Part shown: positions 37,328-49,214 of the stretch, piece by piece | Numbering within the stretch: the stretch's first letter is position 1 | Layout of the letters: the number at the start of each line of letters is the position of its first letter | DNA from: Chrysomallon squamiferum | Taxonomy: Eukaryota > Mollusca > Gastropoda > Neomphalida > Peltospiridae | NCBI GenBank assembly: GCA_012295275.1 | Contig: CM022666.1 | Location: 13,370,606 to 13,434,605 of the forward strand | Reading direction: 5' to 3' | Length of the DNA: 64,000 nucleotides | The notes under the pieces: generated by a model | Seen by the model: only the letters and a program-made list of their open reading frames with translations | What the model was told of the DNA's origin: nothing | Databases searched by the model: none | Translations under genes and position numbers: made by a program

Positions 37328-40300
37328 ACTGTAGATATCAGAAGTCTACAAATTTTCATTAGTCATATTTCTTACAGATAATACAGTTTTTTTAATAATA
37401 ATAATAAATAAATAAAATAAAGTTAAATTAACTATTTAATTTGATTTATGTTGTATTTTCAGATTATTTGACGGAGAGTTGTGGCGTACCTGATCTTTTC
37501 ACTCAACTTGAGATAATCGCCATGCAAAATCAGTACCGTGACCCTCCCCCCTACCCCGGTCACACGAAACAGCTCCACAATCAGCCCGGTTAGCATTCGC
37601 AAACAAGATTTACTTATAACTTTCATAATTAATTAAGTTTTGTTGTACAGTTTGTTTCATACTTTAATAATCATAAAGTAATATTTTTAATTTATTTTAA
37701 TTTGTTTTGACTTTTGTTTTATTGTTTTGATTTTTCAATGTTTTATTGATTAAATTGTTGTTTTTTTTTTTTTATAATTTTTGCTCAAAACTCGAAAAAA
37801 AATTTAAAAATTTTTTTTTTTAAATTTTTAATTTTTTTTATTTTTTTTGCTCACCACTCGACTTTTTAATTATTTTATTTTAAAATTTTTTTTTTTTTTT
37901 TATTGACTTTTTAATTTTTTTATTTTTAATTTTTTTTTTTAATTTTTTAATTTTTATTTTTTTTTTTTTTTGCTCACCACTCATTTTTTTTATTTTTTTT
38001 TTTTTTTTTTTTTTTTAATTTATTTAATTTTTAATTTTTAATTTAAAAAAAAATAATTTTCACAAAACTTATTTCAGGACTCCGTCAGAGTTTTTCCGGC
38101 AGTGAAACAAGCACGGATGTTTCTGTTTCATCGTCAGAGAACCTGACAACGCTGCAACGTCAGGAACCACAGGGTGAAGAAAATGTATCGCAGACATCGT
38201 GTATATACAACCAGCTGGACGTCAACGCTGGTGACAGTGAATACAGCATATTAACACGCCTGGGAATGCCACCAATGTCCAGCGAACACAAGCCTACAGC
38301 AGTGCCCGCTTACTTTGTGTCTGGACCTACACAGGGTAAAGTTTATTCCGTTTCTTCCGAGGCCTCGTTTTCTGGAGGCCAGATCGCAGGCCCTCAGTGG
38401 GCCTCCCAGGTCATGTCGACCCAGTCAGCAGTGATTCCTCCAAGAACTGTCGATTATTCTTCTCACAGTGGAAACCCTCATTACAGGAGCGTTCCAACAT
38501 ATGTTAATTCTCAGTGGACTGTGACGTCCGAAAATGAGCAGAACAATCAAGTGTTGTCGTACTTAGCAAATCTACCCCCTCCGCCCGAATACCCCGGCCC
38601 CAAGGCTCTGTCGAATGTTTCGGATAAGTCGGACACGAAGCTTTCGTCGGAAAATGTCGACAGGATGGGTTTGACCAAGTCTCAGCCTGATCTGAGACAT
38701 CTTGTCGAGCCTCCGAACAAACTGGCGAACCCAGTCTTCAGCAGCGAGTCCATGTTTGCTCATCCAATGATGAGGTATGTCGTTTAAATTAACCATTTTT
38801 TTGTTTTTTTTTATTATTTAATTTTTAATTTATTTCCTTGTTTTGTCCCGGAAATAATATTTGGTTTTAAAAGTTTGATGAATTATGCTGTGTTTGACTG
38901 CATTTCTTTATTCCAGAACCCTTATTATTTAAAAAAAAATTATATTTATATTATTATTATTATTATTATTATTATTTTATTATTATTATTTGTTTTTCAT
39001 TTCAAAATCCAATATTATCCATTTCAGTTTTACTTTTAGCTAAATTCCTGCACCATATCTTTTAGCTCAACTTCAATTTTTGATAACAAAAATGTTTAAG
39101 TTATGGAATTGTCTTTAAAATTCTGTGTTTCTTGATCTCAAGATAGCTAAGCTAACTGATTTTACTTGAAGTCTATTTTCATGATATTTAACTGAAAAGT
39201 GATTTTATTCATGTAGACACTATCACAGTGGAAGTGATCCACGGAACGAGGATTTCGACCAGGCTGCCATGGCAACCAGAACAACGCAGCTGGTTGAAAT
39301 GATGTCGGAGGAAAACAGAGCCCTTCGCGAAGAACTGAACATTTATGACAAGAAAGTCTCCAAACTGCAGAAGGTAATGTTAACATTTGTTTATAAATTT
39401 AATAAAAAAAGGGTGTTAATGAGTTGTGTTGTTCCCAGATTGTGGTAAATTTATGTAATATTAATATTAAAATATAAGTGGACTTTAATTGTTTTAACCT
39501 ATGTTTATATCTTCCTACATACATGTTTGTCTACCCTGATACCTACTTAAATGTCTGTCCATCTTTTTGTCTGTCTGTATCTTAATGTCTTTATATATGA
39601 AAAGCAAGATAAATATTTGATTGTTTTTGATTTCAGTTTGAGCTGGAAATTCAGAAAGTACACGATGCTTACGAATCGCTGGTGAAATCATCACAGAAGA
39701 GAGAGGCGCTGGAATCAACACTGAAAAAACGTTTGGAGGAAGAACTGAAAAAACTAAAAGTTCAGAACCAAGAGCTACGAGGTAAAGAAATAATTATCAT
39801 TTTCCTTCAGTTTAAGTCTAGAAATAACGGAAATTCTTTACTTTAAAACTAGTAATACAGACGTGTTCTTTTGTTTGTTTTATATGTTCAAGATTTAAGT
39901 TAAATATTTTATCATATAATTATCATATTCCTCAGTTTAAGTCTAGAAATAATCAAAATTCTTTAATTTAAAATTAGAAATACAGAATTTTTTCAATTTT
40001 TTATATATATATTTTATATGTTAAAGATTTAAATTAACTGTTTGATCAAAAGTTACAGATCAGGTAAAGTGAAACTTCTCAAAACAAAGATCATGACTAA
40101 ATCAGAATTCACCTAAGACCAAACTGTTTCTATAAACCAAAACAACCCTTCAGTCCAAACTTCTAAAAGCTGAAACCTCATTAAACTGACATTTTCCTTA
40201 TTAAACTGAAGAGTTTCCACAGTCTCCTGATTTGTCAAGTCAATTAAACATCTCCAGAAACATTTTTTACTTCATTCTGACATTGTTTGGTTTTGAGAAG

Positions 40301-43300
40301 TTTCACTGCATTTTTAAAACACACAAATACTTTATTAAATTTTTTTTTATGTTAATGTTATTTTAAGCAGTGATTAAGATAACAAAATGAAATTAAAAGT
40401 AATTTTATTTTTATGAAAATGTTTACTTTTTAAGCAGTCAAAGACTGGAAGAACATGATCTTATTAGAGATTAATACACTTTTGGTTTTTATTATGTTGT
40501 TGTTGCTTTTTTTCTCTCACAAGAATATCAGTTTCCTTTTATGTAACAGATAGAATTTAATTCTTATTTTATATATTTGCTTAAAATTCCTTCTATTATT
40601 AAATTTCAGAACAACTGGCAGGAAAATCTCTGACTTCTCAACAAGAGGTAATTTTATATTTTACTTTTATATTTTACTCTTAGTGGTACGACTTTATTCT
40701 TTATTATTAACAAAGTTTGATGTTCATATTATATATGAAACAATCACCCAAATTCACAGAACACACACACACACACACGTTTATGCATGCACACATGCAC
40801 CTACACACACACACATATACTCAGTCTATTTGTTTATCAACCATTGCTACTCTTTATAAACCTGCCAGTAACTATTTTTACAAGAGTTCAATTCGGGCGA
40901 CAGAATTCAGGTGAAATAAACAACAACTGTCACAGCTGACCTAGTTTTATTAAGTACTTGGTAGTTAGTCACGCCTAAGTGGATTTCTAAGGTACATGTT
41001 CATAATAGGTGTATTGATTGAAATAACTCAACAATTACTCTCTTTCGAGTTATTGATTCACACAGTGTTTACTTATCCTTATTTATATTTATATATATTC
41101 TTCTTTCTTACATTAGATTAAACATTAACCAAATTCTTTTCTTTCTTTTATTCATCTTTTTTTGTGGTTTTTATTTTTGTTACGGTTGTTTTCAATTTAT
41201 TGGATTTTAACCGCATTTTTATCTGTGTCATTGTCCTGGACATTTTAGTTAATTTAATAGTGACATGGAAATTTAAAAATAAATTTAAAAAATCAAAATG
41301 TATAATAAAGTGTTCACCCAAATTTCTATCTCCTGTTTTTTTTTTTTGGTCTTTTATTTAATTTTGATTTATATATTTATTTTATTTTATTTTATTTTAT
41401 TTTATTTTATTTTATTTATTTTTGTATATTTCTATAATATTTTGTTTCTTTCATTAAATTAAAATTTTTTTCCCACCTTTTTCTTTCAAAAATCTCTCTT
41501 TTTAGCTAATAAACCTATGTTGTAAATACAACTGAATAAACATGATTTTTAAAATGATGATTATTATTATTTTTACAGTTGGGTTCAGGAGGTGACCATT
41601 GGTCAAGTCAGATGGAAAAAGAAACAACAATAGGAAAACTAATTTCGCACAGTAAGTTTATAACTCAGTTTAAAAAAGAATTAAACAAAAAATGATACCA
41701 CCAATATAAGATAATGATGAACACGGTTTTAGAATATCAGTAAGTTTTTTTTAATGAAGAAATAAAAAAAAAAATGAAAAACTTGTCAAATTTCATTATC
41801 TTTCCCTGGCATTGTGATAAAGAAGTAGTATTAAAAATGTTAAGACTGTTTCCATTCTTATCAGTTCCTATAATTACTTGATAGTTTATCAAAAGCTTTA
41901 AGAGTTTTCCTATGTGGGGGGAGGACTATAGAGACTGGATCTTTCTTAATATATATAATATAAAATATGATTCTTAACCTTAATTTTAAAGCTATAACAA
42001 AATAATTTTATGTCAGTTGTTATATTGTCTCCTTCATCAAAAGACTATAATCTTTAATGTTAGTAAAAATATTTTTTAACTGATATAACTATAAAGTTCA
42101 GATTACAACAATTCATGAATTGATATCAATTACTAATCTTTGTTTTCTGTGCTGTCTTGAACATTTTAAACAATACACAATATGCTTTACAAGCAGTAAA
42201 TATATATTTTTAGCTGATATAAATTTATTTTGTTATCTAGACAAGGAGCTGTTGTCAGTCACGGGATCGGTTGCAGTGTGAGGTGGAGTCACTCAGATTC
42301 AGTTTACAGGAACAGAAGGACAAAGTGGACATCCTCGACAACGCCCTCACCAACGCCCAGGCCAACGTCGTTAGACTGGAAGAGGAGGTAATTATAGTGT
42401 TTGAAAACATTACATATCAGAAATAAGTGAAATAAAATGTTAAAACAATTTGTGTTATATATAGTTTATAAAAGTAAATTGACATTAGTAAATAAAATAG
42501 ATGGTTACTAAAATAGATATTAAATGTTTATGGGACATAGTTTTACAGATAAAAGTTTATACATAGAAAAATAAAAAGACACATAAGTATATTGACGTAC
42601 ATACATATTGTATAAAATTATAAATATTAGTGTGCATTAATAGAAGCCCTCTTTCATTAATTTTATATATAAGCCTAAGTATACTTAATGCATTTTTAAA
42701 AATTTACATATTTAAAATAAAAAATTGTTTGTTTTCTAAAGAAAACATATATTAAACAAAACTTTTTAACACTTTTTTCTCAAAAAGTCATAGTTGATAA
42801 TAAGGTAATATAAAAAGAAAAAAACATGATTATATCAGTTTGAACTAGACAGTCATGTTTTACTGCCCTGTCTGTATCAAAGGCATTCCTCATTTCTAAG
42901 TTTCATTTTATTTTCTTTCTTTAAAAATCATTTTACTTTATTTACAAACACGTCTACATCTTTCACTGTTTTAATCTACTCAATTTTGTTTCAGTGTAAT
43001 AAGAAGCAGGCTCACATTGACAAGATTGACCAGGTTCAGAAAGCTTTCGTGTCTCTGCAGTCAGTGAGCGAACGCAGAGAACAGTTAGAAAAACAAGTCA
43101 GACAGAAACTGGAGAAAGAACTCGAGTCACTGAGAGCCCAGCAAAAGGTAAACTAGTCATTAGTTAATTAATTTATTACGTGTATTATTGTTGATAATTT
43201 ACTCAGAAATATTTTCTTACATGTTCTGATAAAATTTATAAAACTATCTTCAGTTTGATGTAATTATTAACTTAAAAAAAAAATTAAAACATCCAGAAGT

Positions 43301-43389
43301 CTAGTAAAGATGTCTTCCATTATTAAGAAAGAATTAGTTATGGGGAATAACTTTGGTAAAAAAAAATGAATTACTTCCCTTGAACTAAA

Positions 43390-43426
<37 letters not shown>

Positions 43427-44798
43427 TATTATTGTTTTTCAAATTTTCTTTTATTAGTTTTTTTCTTTGTTTAATTTGATGACATATTTAACAATTGTAA
43501 TAAAAACTTTTATTTATAAAACATTTATTTATATAATTGCAGGCTGGATGGAAGAAAGGGCAGGAAAAAGAAGACAGTGACAACACGAGTGTCGCGTCAC
43601 TGAGACGTCTGCTGGATGACAAAGAGAACAAAGTGTTGTCACTGGAAGCAGAAGTGGCCAGACTGGAACAGAAGTGTCTGGAAGAAAGCACAATGAGACA
43701 ACTTGCCATGGACGAATCTTCCAGTCCTAAGTAAAATTCTTATTAATTTTAATCTTAATTTTTTTAAATAAAACTTATGTATATTCCAGTCCTTAGTGAT
43801 CTTGTTTTCCTTCTTCTTTTTTTTTATATATATAAGTTGTGAATATTCCAGTCCTAAACAAGTTCTTTTTTTCATATATAAGTTTTGTATTTAAAGATTT
43901 GTAATCTGATAATATGAATTGTTACATATATTTAGTTTATATTATATCTTTATATTTTTGTCTTGTACTTCCATACTTTTTTTTTTTTTTCACTTGCTAT
44001 TATTATTATTTGTTAATATTATATTGATCTATCTTTTCATTCTTCTTATTATGATTATTGTTCTTTGTTTAATTACTTATTTTTTGTAATGTTTTATTAT
44101 TATTATTATTATCATTAATTTGTTATTATCCTGTTTTATTTATTTGTTTACTTTTTTTTCTCTCAGAGAATTTCGACTAGCAGCATTAGAGAAAACATCA
44201 GCAGATGCGGAGAAACTTATAAACGAGGCGAAATCGGAGAAACTGAAACACATGGAGGAGTTGTACCAGTCTCACAGGAAGATCGCAGAACTGGAGGCCA
44301 AGTGAGTCTGAACTTTACAGTTCATGTCTAGAATAAATTGTATTATTGAACATTTGTGAAAATCTGTTTCGTTTTCTTCAAGATTACCTATATGAGTGAA
44401 TCTAGTGTGATTTGTATAGAAGAAGCAAAATACTATAATTATTTTATTTTATTTTATTTTATTTTATTTTATTTTATTTTTTTTTACTTTTTTTACATTA
44501 CATTACATTACATTTTTATTTTATTTTCATTTTATTTTATTTTATTTTTTTATTTTATTTTATTTTATTTTATTTTTGATTTATGTATATTTTAATTTTA
44601 ATTTAATTTTTATTTTATTTTATCTGTTTATTTATTTTATTTTTTCTATTTTATTTGGAAGGAAGGCTGATGTATATTTATTTTCATTTTTAATTTATCT
44701 GTTTATTAATTTATTTTCAGGTTTTTTTTGGAAGGTTTAAATGTGTATATCATTTTCTGGAAGAGTAATATATTTCCAGGTCTTTTTGTTTAAATGTG

Positions 44799-44845
<47 letters not shown>

Positions 44846-45225
44846 AATCCAGTACAATCACAAAAATGAAAAGAGAGTATTTTTAATGTGTGTTTATTGT
44901 GTTTTTAATGTGTGTTTATTGTGTGTTTATTGTGTTTTTAATGTGTTTTTAATGTGTGTTTATTGTGTTGTGTTTTCAGAGTGAAGTCTCTACAGACGCA
45001 GCTCGCTCAGAAGGAAGGAATGGTCAGAGTCTTCCAGCGCTCACCCATGGCACGCAGCAGCAGTGTCCACACCATCTACTGCTCACCCATCCACTCGCCC
45101 CACCCATCTGTCATGGCAGCTACTTCTCTCAATCATCAGAGCAGTTTCTCAGACACAGCTTCATACAAAGAGTATTCTTCTGTGAAACACGTCAAGTCAG
45201 GTGAGTGTTAAAACTGAAAAACTTG

Positions 45226-45282
<57 letters not shown>

Positions 45283-46487
45283 ATGTGTGTGTGTGTCTGT
45301 TTGTGCGTTCTTGTTTGTGTGTGTGTGTGTTCATTGATTAAACATAAAAATATATTATTTGTTTATAATTGGGAACTAATTAGAGTCCTTTGTATTCTTG
45401 TCTTTTAAAAATAATAAGTACTTTTTAATAAATATTTGTCTTGGTTTGGGTAACATTTAAGGTATTTTATTTAGGAGCTTTGGATTTTCTTGTTTTTAAA
45501 TTTTGTTAATGAAGTTGTTTTTGTTCTTATTTCCTTTTAATTTGTTACCAGTTTTATGACTGTCATCATATCCATTATGATAAAACCAAAAAACTACTAC
45601 TATTGTTACAACATCACAACTACTGCTTCTGAAACTACTACTATTATTACAACAAATACATCTGCTACTATTACTACTATGGCTACTACTATTATTACTG
45701 TTACCATTATTATTATTATTTCATTTTTCAGTTTATTTACTTATCTAATGTGCTTTATGTAAATTGTCTTATTTATTTATTTATTTATTTATTTTATTTA
45801 TTTATTTTATTTATTTATAGGCAGTGCAAGCTCAGTTGATATAAGGAAGATGGAAGATGAACTGCGAGAGAAATTTAAAGATCTCCAAACAGAGGTAAAC
45901 ATTTTATTTATACTTAATCTTTATTTCTTTCAACAAGAATAATCTGCGATGGATCTGAATGAAAAATGCAAATAGTTTTAATCACAAACTGATTTTAATA
46001 TTCTTGCAATGTGAAGAAAATTATACAGATAATCTTAGTAAGAACATCAAAATTAATTTTTAGTCAGAAAACAGAAATTAAATTTGTAGACAAACATAGA
46101 TATTATAACCTACACACAACTACATATGTACTTATATTATAAAATAGGTAATAAAAGAAAAAATTTAATAGAAAATATATTACTGTATACACAGTTTATT
46201 GAAATCTAACAACCTTAAAACAGAAGAATATTCTTCCATTTTTAATAACATTTGTTCCAAAATTATTAAGATTTCAGTGACAATTGCTTTTGTTTGAGAT
46301 CAAATCTTTTTCTTTGACTGTTTTGTTATAGTATATACTTTATACATGTCTCCCATCACTACTTTCAGTACTGCAGTATTTTGATTTATCAATTTGAATA
46401 TTTTTTTATTTACTTTATTTAATTGTTGATATTTTTTTGCAGAGCAAAGATGATTCAGAAGATGAAACCAGACTGTGGCAAGTCTGA
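31388..46487 (+). CDS. AMOT: Angiomotin family protein (junction/Hippo scaffold)
   Basis: Angiomotins bind YAP/TAZ WW domains through L/PPxY motifs, bind F-actin, and scaffold LATS, Patj and Merlin at cell junctions. Exons: 31388-31427, 37463-37588, 38078-38774, 39217-39373, 39637-39781, 40610-40647, 41579-41651, 42241-42387, 42995-43147, 43543-43730, 44167-44301, 44980-45200, 45821-45894, 46443-46487. Allowing one extra base in exon 8 they give about 745 residues. The disordered N half has PPPY (41-44), RQEPQG (84-88, as in vertebrate AMOT), and PPEY (224-227). A coiled-coil/AMOT-CCD region runs from about 309 to 640 (QLVEMMSEENRALREEL, AYESLVKSSQKREALE, ALTNAQANVVRLEEE, SLEAEVARLEQKCLEE). 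A Ser/His-rich segment and a C-terminal LWQV, a class II PDZ-ligand type, follow. The start is the first ATG of an exon open upstream to a TAG, and its phase fits exon 2. Confidence 0.9.
31605..31662. repeat. (TTA)n microsatellite in angiomotin intron 1
   Basis: About 18 TTA units, preceded by (TTTA)n from about 31575. Confidence 0.85.
31810..31905 (+). mobile_element. tRNA-like fragment, possible SINE head
   Basis: GGTCTGGGGTTCAATCC at about 31881-31897 resembles a Pol III B box with the GT(C/G)TGG lead-in seen in many tRNA-derived SINEs. The preceding TGTAACTCATTGTA could be a decayed A box. Target-site duplications and a tail were not established. Confidence 0.25.
33290..34215. repeat. 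43-bp minisatellite, about 21 copies, in angiomotin intron 1
   Basis: The unit is approximately AGAACCAGTGAATGCTG followed by TTTACACTCTATATATTTAA and ATATAT. I count about 21 head-to-tail copies of 40-56 bp. Those at about 33975-34185 are nearly identical. Those at the left end are highly diverged. Two longer variants (about 33630-33690 and 33780-33835) share an inserted TATATTATATAGTATATAG segment, which suggests a higher-order duplication of about three units. Confidence 0.88.
37249..37324. repeat. (TG)n microsatellite
   Basis: About 37 TG units in intron 1 of the angiomotin gene, some 140 bp upstream of exon 2. Confidence 0.95.
37745..38052. repeat. T-rich low-complexity block before angiomotin exon 3
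   Basis: About 300 bp almost entirely A and T, with T runs up to about 20. It is broken by three copies of GCTCA(C/A)(C/A)ACTC at about 37782, 37849 and 37971, so it is a degenerate tandem expansion rather than random AT. It ends about 25 bp before the exon 3 acceptor. Confidence 0.75.
42241..42387 (+). other. AMOT: Angiomotin exon 8 with apparent one-base insertion
   Basis: The preceding exon ends in phase 1 and the join reads N-K-E, as in vertebrate angiomotin, but the frame then meets TGA at 42279-42281. One base off, the exon reads CCQSRDRLQCEVESLRFSLQ and onwards to RLEEE with clear family similarity, and leaves in phase 0 as the next exon requires. The extra base lies in about 42243-42250 (GGAGCTG). 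A missed 3n+2 microexon is the only other reading I can construct. Confidence 0.75.
43391..43424. repeat. T homopolymer run
   Basis: More than 30 consecutive T in intron 9 of the angiomotin gene, roughly 120 bp before exon 10. Confidence 0.95.
44438..44660. repeat. (TTTTA)n low-complexity array
   Basis: Pentanucleotide ATTTT array with T-run and TTACA interruptions, in angiomotin intron 11. Similar shorter arrays lie at about 41373-41417 and 32270-32420. Confidence 0.9.
44801..44842. repeat. (CA)n microsatellite
   Basis: About 20 CA units in intron 11 of the angiomotin gene, shortly upstream of a separate TGTGTTTATTG minisatellite. Confidence 0.95.
44882..44972. repeat. Short minisatellite abutting an angiomotin acceptor
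   Basis: Units AATGTGTGTTTATTGTGTTT and the shorter AATGTGTTTTT alternate about six times and run straight into the TGTTTTCAG acceptor of exon 12, so the repeat supplies the polypyrimidine tract. Confidence 0.8.
45228..45331. repeat. (TG)n microsatellite
   Basis: Interrupted TG array starting about 28 bp after the exon 12 donor of the angiomotin gene. Confidence 0.95.
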
Positions 46488-46930
46488 AATTTCGATACAG
46501 TGATGTGATTGGATATCAAGGATTAAAAAATCATTTTAATTATCCAAGCCAAATATTTGGCATGTTTTGGCAAGACACTGTCAAGGCTGATCTCTATTGG
46601 TTGTCAGTGCCTTGGTCACTTTTCTAACAACTACTCTGATTGGCTGATGTTTCGTCAAATGGCAGCCATCAACAGAAACTGAAGCAAGTTTGTTAGATAA
46701 AGACAAACAAACTAAGGCATGCAGTGATTGGCCAGACGCGATCATGTGACATAGACTGTACTCAAGCCCAGCACTGATTGGCTGGCTATACTTAGCAACA
46801 CTGCTGCAGTTGTTTGAGGTGTAAGGAAGTGTGAGTTTTCAAAATGCTGGATGTGTGACTGATTTTGTTTAATTTAATCTGTGAACTTGTGCAATAAAAA
46901 CAAAACAATTATGCAAAAATTGGTGCTACA
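46488..46930 (+). other. AMOT: Angiomotin 3' UTR with poly(A) signal
   Basis: Non-repetitive, less AT-rich than the flanks. AATAAA at 46893-46898 is the likely poly(A) signal. It holds four TGATTGG motifs (46506, 46637, 46735, 46775) and one more ATTGG at 46596, that is, inverted CCAAT boxes. Confidence 0.7.
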
Positions 46931-47213
46931 TGGGAAGAACAGTCTCAGGAAGGAAATTTTGTCTTTCTGTCGTGTAAATTAGTGAACCTAGAACTTTGTT
47001 AACCGAGGTTGTTAGTGAAAGTGTTAACCGACTGGATATCTAGATTTCTTTCTTTCTCTTTTTGCCACTTGTTTTTTTTCTTTATTGTTATCATTATGAT
47101 TTTTTATTCTTTTGATAATTGTATCTGTTTATATCTCTTATTATGATTATTTATTTATTTATTTATTTATTTATCTTTATTTATTTATTTATTTATTTAT
47201 TTATTATTTATCT

Positions 47214-47248
<35 letters not shown>

Positions 47249-47251
47249 TAT

Positions 47252-47286
<35 letters not shown>

Positions 47287-47492
47287 TTTCCCTTGGCTTG
47301 CTAGATTTGTTTGTTTATTTTCTTCTATGATGCTAAAATTGTTTTTAATGAACTTATAAGGATTTGTTTCAACTACAAGTAACCCTTTTTTTTGAAATTT
47401 TTCATCAGCCCATGGGTAAATATAATTACTGAGTGTTGGTTTGACTTTCTTAAGGTTTTTTTTTTCTTTCATTTTTTTGAATATTATTTATT

Positions 47493-47546
<54 letters not shown>

Positions 47547-47553
47547 GTTGTAA

Positions 47554-47599
<46 letters not shown>

Positions 47600-47609
47600 C
47601 ACATTAAAG

Positions 47610-47640
<31 letters not shown>

Positions 47641-48838
47641 TTTTAATGTATTACTGTTTTGAAATATGCAGCAAGTAACGTCTTTGTGAGACTGTAGTTT
47701 GTGTACTGTTCCTAATTTTATAAATAAATAAATTATGCAATTAAATTGTGAGAAATAATTATATTTTTGTTGTTATTACATGTAGAAAAATATTAGCAGT
47801 TGTCTAACATACTAACAATCATTGCTTGTTGGACAGAATATGGTTCCACTATTTTGTATTCAAAACAATTTTGTTAAATTTTCAGCAGATATGATACTTG
47901 TTCTAAAGGGTGACTTTCTTTCTTTCGTTCTTTAGTTCTTTCGTTCTTTCTTTGTTTACTTGTTTAGTTTTTCTTTCTTTCGTTCTTTCTTTCTTTTCTT
48001 GTTTAGTTAATACTTAACAAAACAAAGTAGTACAGTAGAGTTTTTCTTCTCTGCGTTTTATATTTATTTTTCTAAATGCTTGAGAATTTTGTTATGCTAA
48101 AAATAACAGCTGCCAAAAAAAAAAATAAAAATAAAAATAAAAATAATAATAATAAAATGAAATAAAATAAAGTAAAATAAAAATAAATAATTAATAATAA
48201 TAATAATAGCAATAATAACAATAATAAAATACATAAACTAATAATACTTTTAATGATAAATAAAAAATGAACTGTTGTTGCTTAGATCTCAGTACAGATC
48301 ATTCGTTGATCTTGGGATAAAATTTCACGGTCGTTATTTTTAAATGGCACCGTCGTGAAAGAGGCAATTAAACCAGCAAGTTTCTCAGGATGTGGAAACA
48401 GGCACATAAATTATTCCTTAGTGATAATCAGGAAGCAGATGGAAACACGCAATGAATATTTAATACAGTGCGTCTTAAACTGTTTCTGTGTCATTCGTAC
48501 TCTAATCTCATCGCAAATTTTCACCTAATTTTTTTTTATTTTTTATTTTTTATTTTTATTTTTTTAATGTTTTAGATAATTTGACTTTTAATATCCATTC
48601 ATCCCCAAATGTTTCTTTTTCACCAGTGTAAGAACTGATAAACAGTGCAAAATAAAATTTCCTGTTTATGTTTCAAAACGATCGGTTTCAATTAATGTAG
48701 CTAATTTCATATAAAAATAAATTAATAAATAAATAAATAAATAAAACAAAATAAATAAACTTTGAAGGAAACATAATAATAATAATAGTAATAAAACAAT
48801 AATGATTACAATAATAATAATAAAAAGAAGAAGAAGAA

Positions 48839-48869
<31 letters not shown>

Positions 48870-49162
48870 AACGAAAAGAAAGAAGAATAAAATCATTTGT
48901 CCATACGTGCAACACATTGGCTAATAATTTTCTATTGAAATTTGTGACAAATCTTAAATTTGATTAAATTAAATAAATACTACTTCATCGCATAACTGAT
49001 TTAAAATCATTACCTTACGTCAAAATAGCTTTGAAAAAGTTCTAACTGTTGTTTGTGATGAACTGGCTATGTGTGCTATCGTGCGTATGTTTGTATGTGC
49101 ATATGTGCAAACGTATACGTCTGGGAGGCAAGGCATGCATTTGCATTCACGTGTGTGTGTGT

Positions 49163-49214
<52 letters not shown>

